NCBI GenBank assembly: GCA_003500765.1
Contig: DNQL01000233.1
Location: 1 to 6,274, forward strand
Reading direction: 5' to 3'
DNA length: 6,274 bases
Source of the DNA: Elusimicrobiota bacterium
GTDB taxonomy: Bacteria; Elusimicrobiota; Elusimicrobia; Elusimicrobiales; UBA9959
Below the pieces are notes generated by a model, which was not told where the DNA came from, ran no database searches, and saw only the letters and a list, made by a program, of their open reading frames with translations. A program made the translations under genes and the position numbers. The number at the start of each line of letters is the position of its first letter. Positions within the stretch are counted from its first letter, which is position 1. Shown piece after piece: positions 5,669 through 6,274 of the stretch.

Positions 5669-6274
5669 TCAGCGGGCGGCGGCGCGGCGCAGGCGGTCCA
5701 TGATGGCCAGCCCCAGTCCCCTGGCGGGGACGCGTTCGGCATATATTGTACGGGCTCCGGAGGCTTCCAGCCGGTGAAGGGCTGAAAACAGGTTGGCGGC
5801 GGCTTCGCGCAGGTCGCCCCGGGGCGATAGCACTTCCACCCTGCGGAAATCCCCCTCCGGACGCCGGCGGAACGCCAGGTAAGCGGCCCCGCGGGGATCG
5901 GCGGCGGCGCCGGGCTTTATGAGCTTCAAAGGGACCGAGGGAGCGTAATGCGTCCTGAGCTGGCCGGGAGCCCTGACTTTCGCGCCGGCACGGGCCAGCC
6001 TCACCTTGCGCAGGCCGCAGGCGGCGGCTATTTCGGAGTCTGGCAGCGCCCCGCGGCGCAGTATGACGGGGCGGCCCTTTTCGAAGGCGACTATCGTGGA
6101 CTCTATGCCGTGGATGGCGGGTCCGCCGTCCAGGACTATCACCCCCCTCGGGCCCAGCTGCTTGAGCACGTGTTCCGCCGTAGTGGGGCTGAGACGGCCG
6201 AATCGGTTGGCGCTGGGCGCGGCCAGCGGTCCGGCCAGTTTTATCAGGGCCGCCGCGGCCGGGTGGGCGGGCAT
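5669..6274 (-). CDS. sua5: Sua5-type L-threonylcarbamoyladenylate synthase, C-terminal part
   Basis: This cytoplasmic enzyme makes threonylcarbamoyl-AMP from threonine, bicarbonate and ATP, the first step of t6A formation at position 37 of ANN-decoding tRNAs. The visible 201 residues start inside the YrdC domain, at the PAHP motif (2-5). They then show PSANRFGRLSPT (20-31), VLDGGP (47-52), GIESTIV (56-62) and ILRRGALP (71-78). The linker PGQLRTHYAP (103-112), which closes over the active site in Sua5, follows, and then the small C-terminal Sua5 domain ending GLGLAIMDRLRRAA. Having both domains separates it from the shorter YrdC/TsaC type. Sua5 proteins usually have about 330-350 residues, so roughly 130 lie beyond base 6274. 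The Met coded at the very edge is internal (normally R-x-PAHP), not the true start. The TGA stop is at 5671-5669. The next gene on the strand begins 97 bases on with its own promoter-like site. Confidence 0.93.
   Translation of the reverse strand: MPAHPAAAALIKLAGPLAAPSANRFGRLSPTTAEHVLKQLGPRGVIVLDGGPAIHGIESTIVAFEKGRPVILRRGALPDSEIAAACGLRKVRLARAGAKVRAPGQLRTHYAPSVPLKLIKPGAAADPRGAAYLAFRRRPEGDFRRVEVLSPRGDLREAAANLFSALHRLEASGARTIYAERVPARGLGLAIMDRLRRAAAR

Noticed and set aside
6272..6274. Met codon at the window edge as the start of the Sua5 gene
   Set aside because: The PAHP motif right after it is in the middle of the YrdC domain, so the gene must continue beyond the window.
1..6274. tRNA, rRNA, CRISPR array, insertion sequence or riboswitch
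   Set aside because: I looked for spaced direct repeats, long terminal inverted repeats, transposase-like proteins and noncoding stretches long enough for such elements. The only gaps are under 100 bases and already explained.

Overview
The window is 6.3 kb of GC-rich bacterial DNA. It carries five protein genes, two of them cut by the window ends. No RNA genes, mobile elements or CRISPR arrays are visible. The gene style (a short Lys-start signal peptide, strong AGGAGG ribosome sites, an NDP-forming acyl-CoA synthetase, an iron-type alcohol dehydrogenase and a Sua5-type tRNA modification enzyme) fits a chromosomal region of a fermentative, probably anaerobic bacterium. The strong use of the Ile codon ATA despite high GC is a lineage clue. 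Elusimicrobiota or a similar deep phylum is my best guess, but the sequence does not prove it.

Layout. The plus strand holds the C-terminal part of a PfkB-family sugar or sugar-phosphate kinase (3-428). It is followed 22 bases later by a 755-residue NDP-forming acyl-CoA synthetase with fused beta-alpha order (451-2718), and the two are probably one operon. The minus strand holds three genes, listed in the direction of transcription. The first is the C-terminal part of a Sua5-type threonylcarbamoyl-AMP synthase (6274 down to 5669). The second is a secreted protein of unknown family, 540 residues (5571 down to 3949), which has its own -10 box and a strong intrinsic terminator. The third is a BdhA/YqhD-type alcohol dehydrogenase (3860 down to 2715). 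The two strands meet tail to tail at a 4-base overlap, CTAG, where both genes read TAG as their stop.

Working together. The kinase is a plausible step in sugar breakdown. The synthetase can make ATP from an acyl-CoA while releasing the acid, and the dehydrogenase can discharge reducing equivalents by turning aldehydes into alcohols. This suggests mixed acid/alcohol fermentation, but it is an inference from gene families and the genes are not all co-transcribed. The Sua5 gene is housekeeping. The secreted protein is the real unknown. I see no evidence of a dedicated novel multi-gene system. The most useful leads are the unknown secreted protein with its apparently leaderless promoter, the terminator placed directly before the dehydrogenase, and the codon bias.

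The two noncoding gaps (3861-3948 and 5572-5668) are under 100 bases each and are described below.
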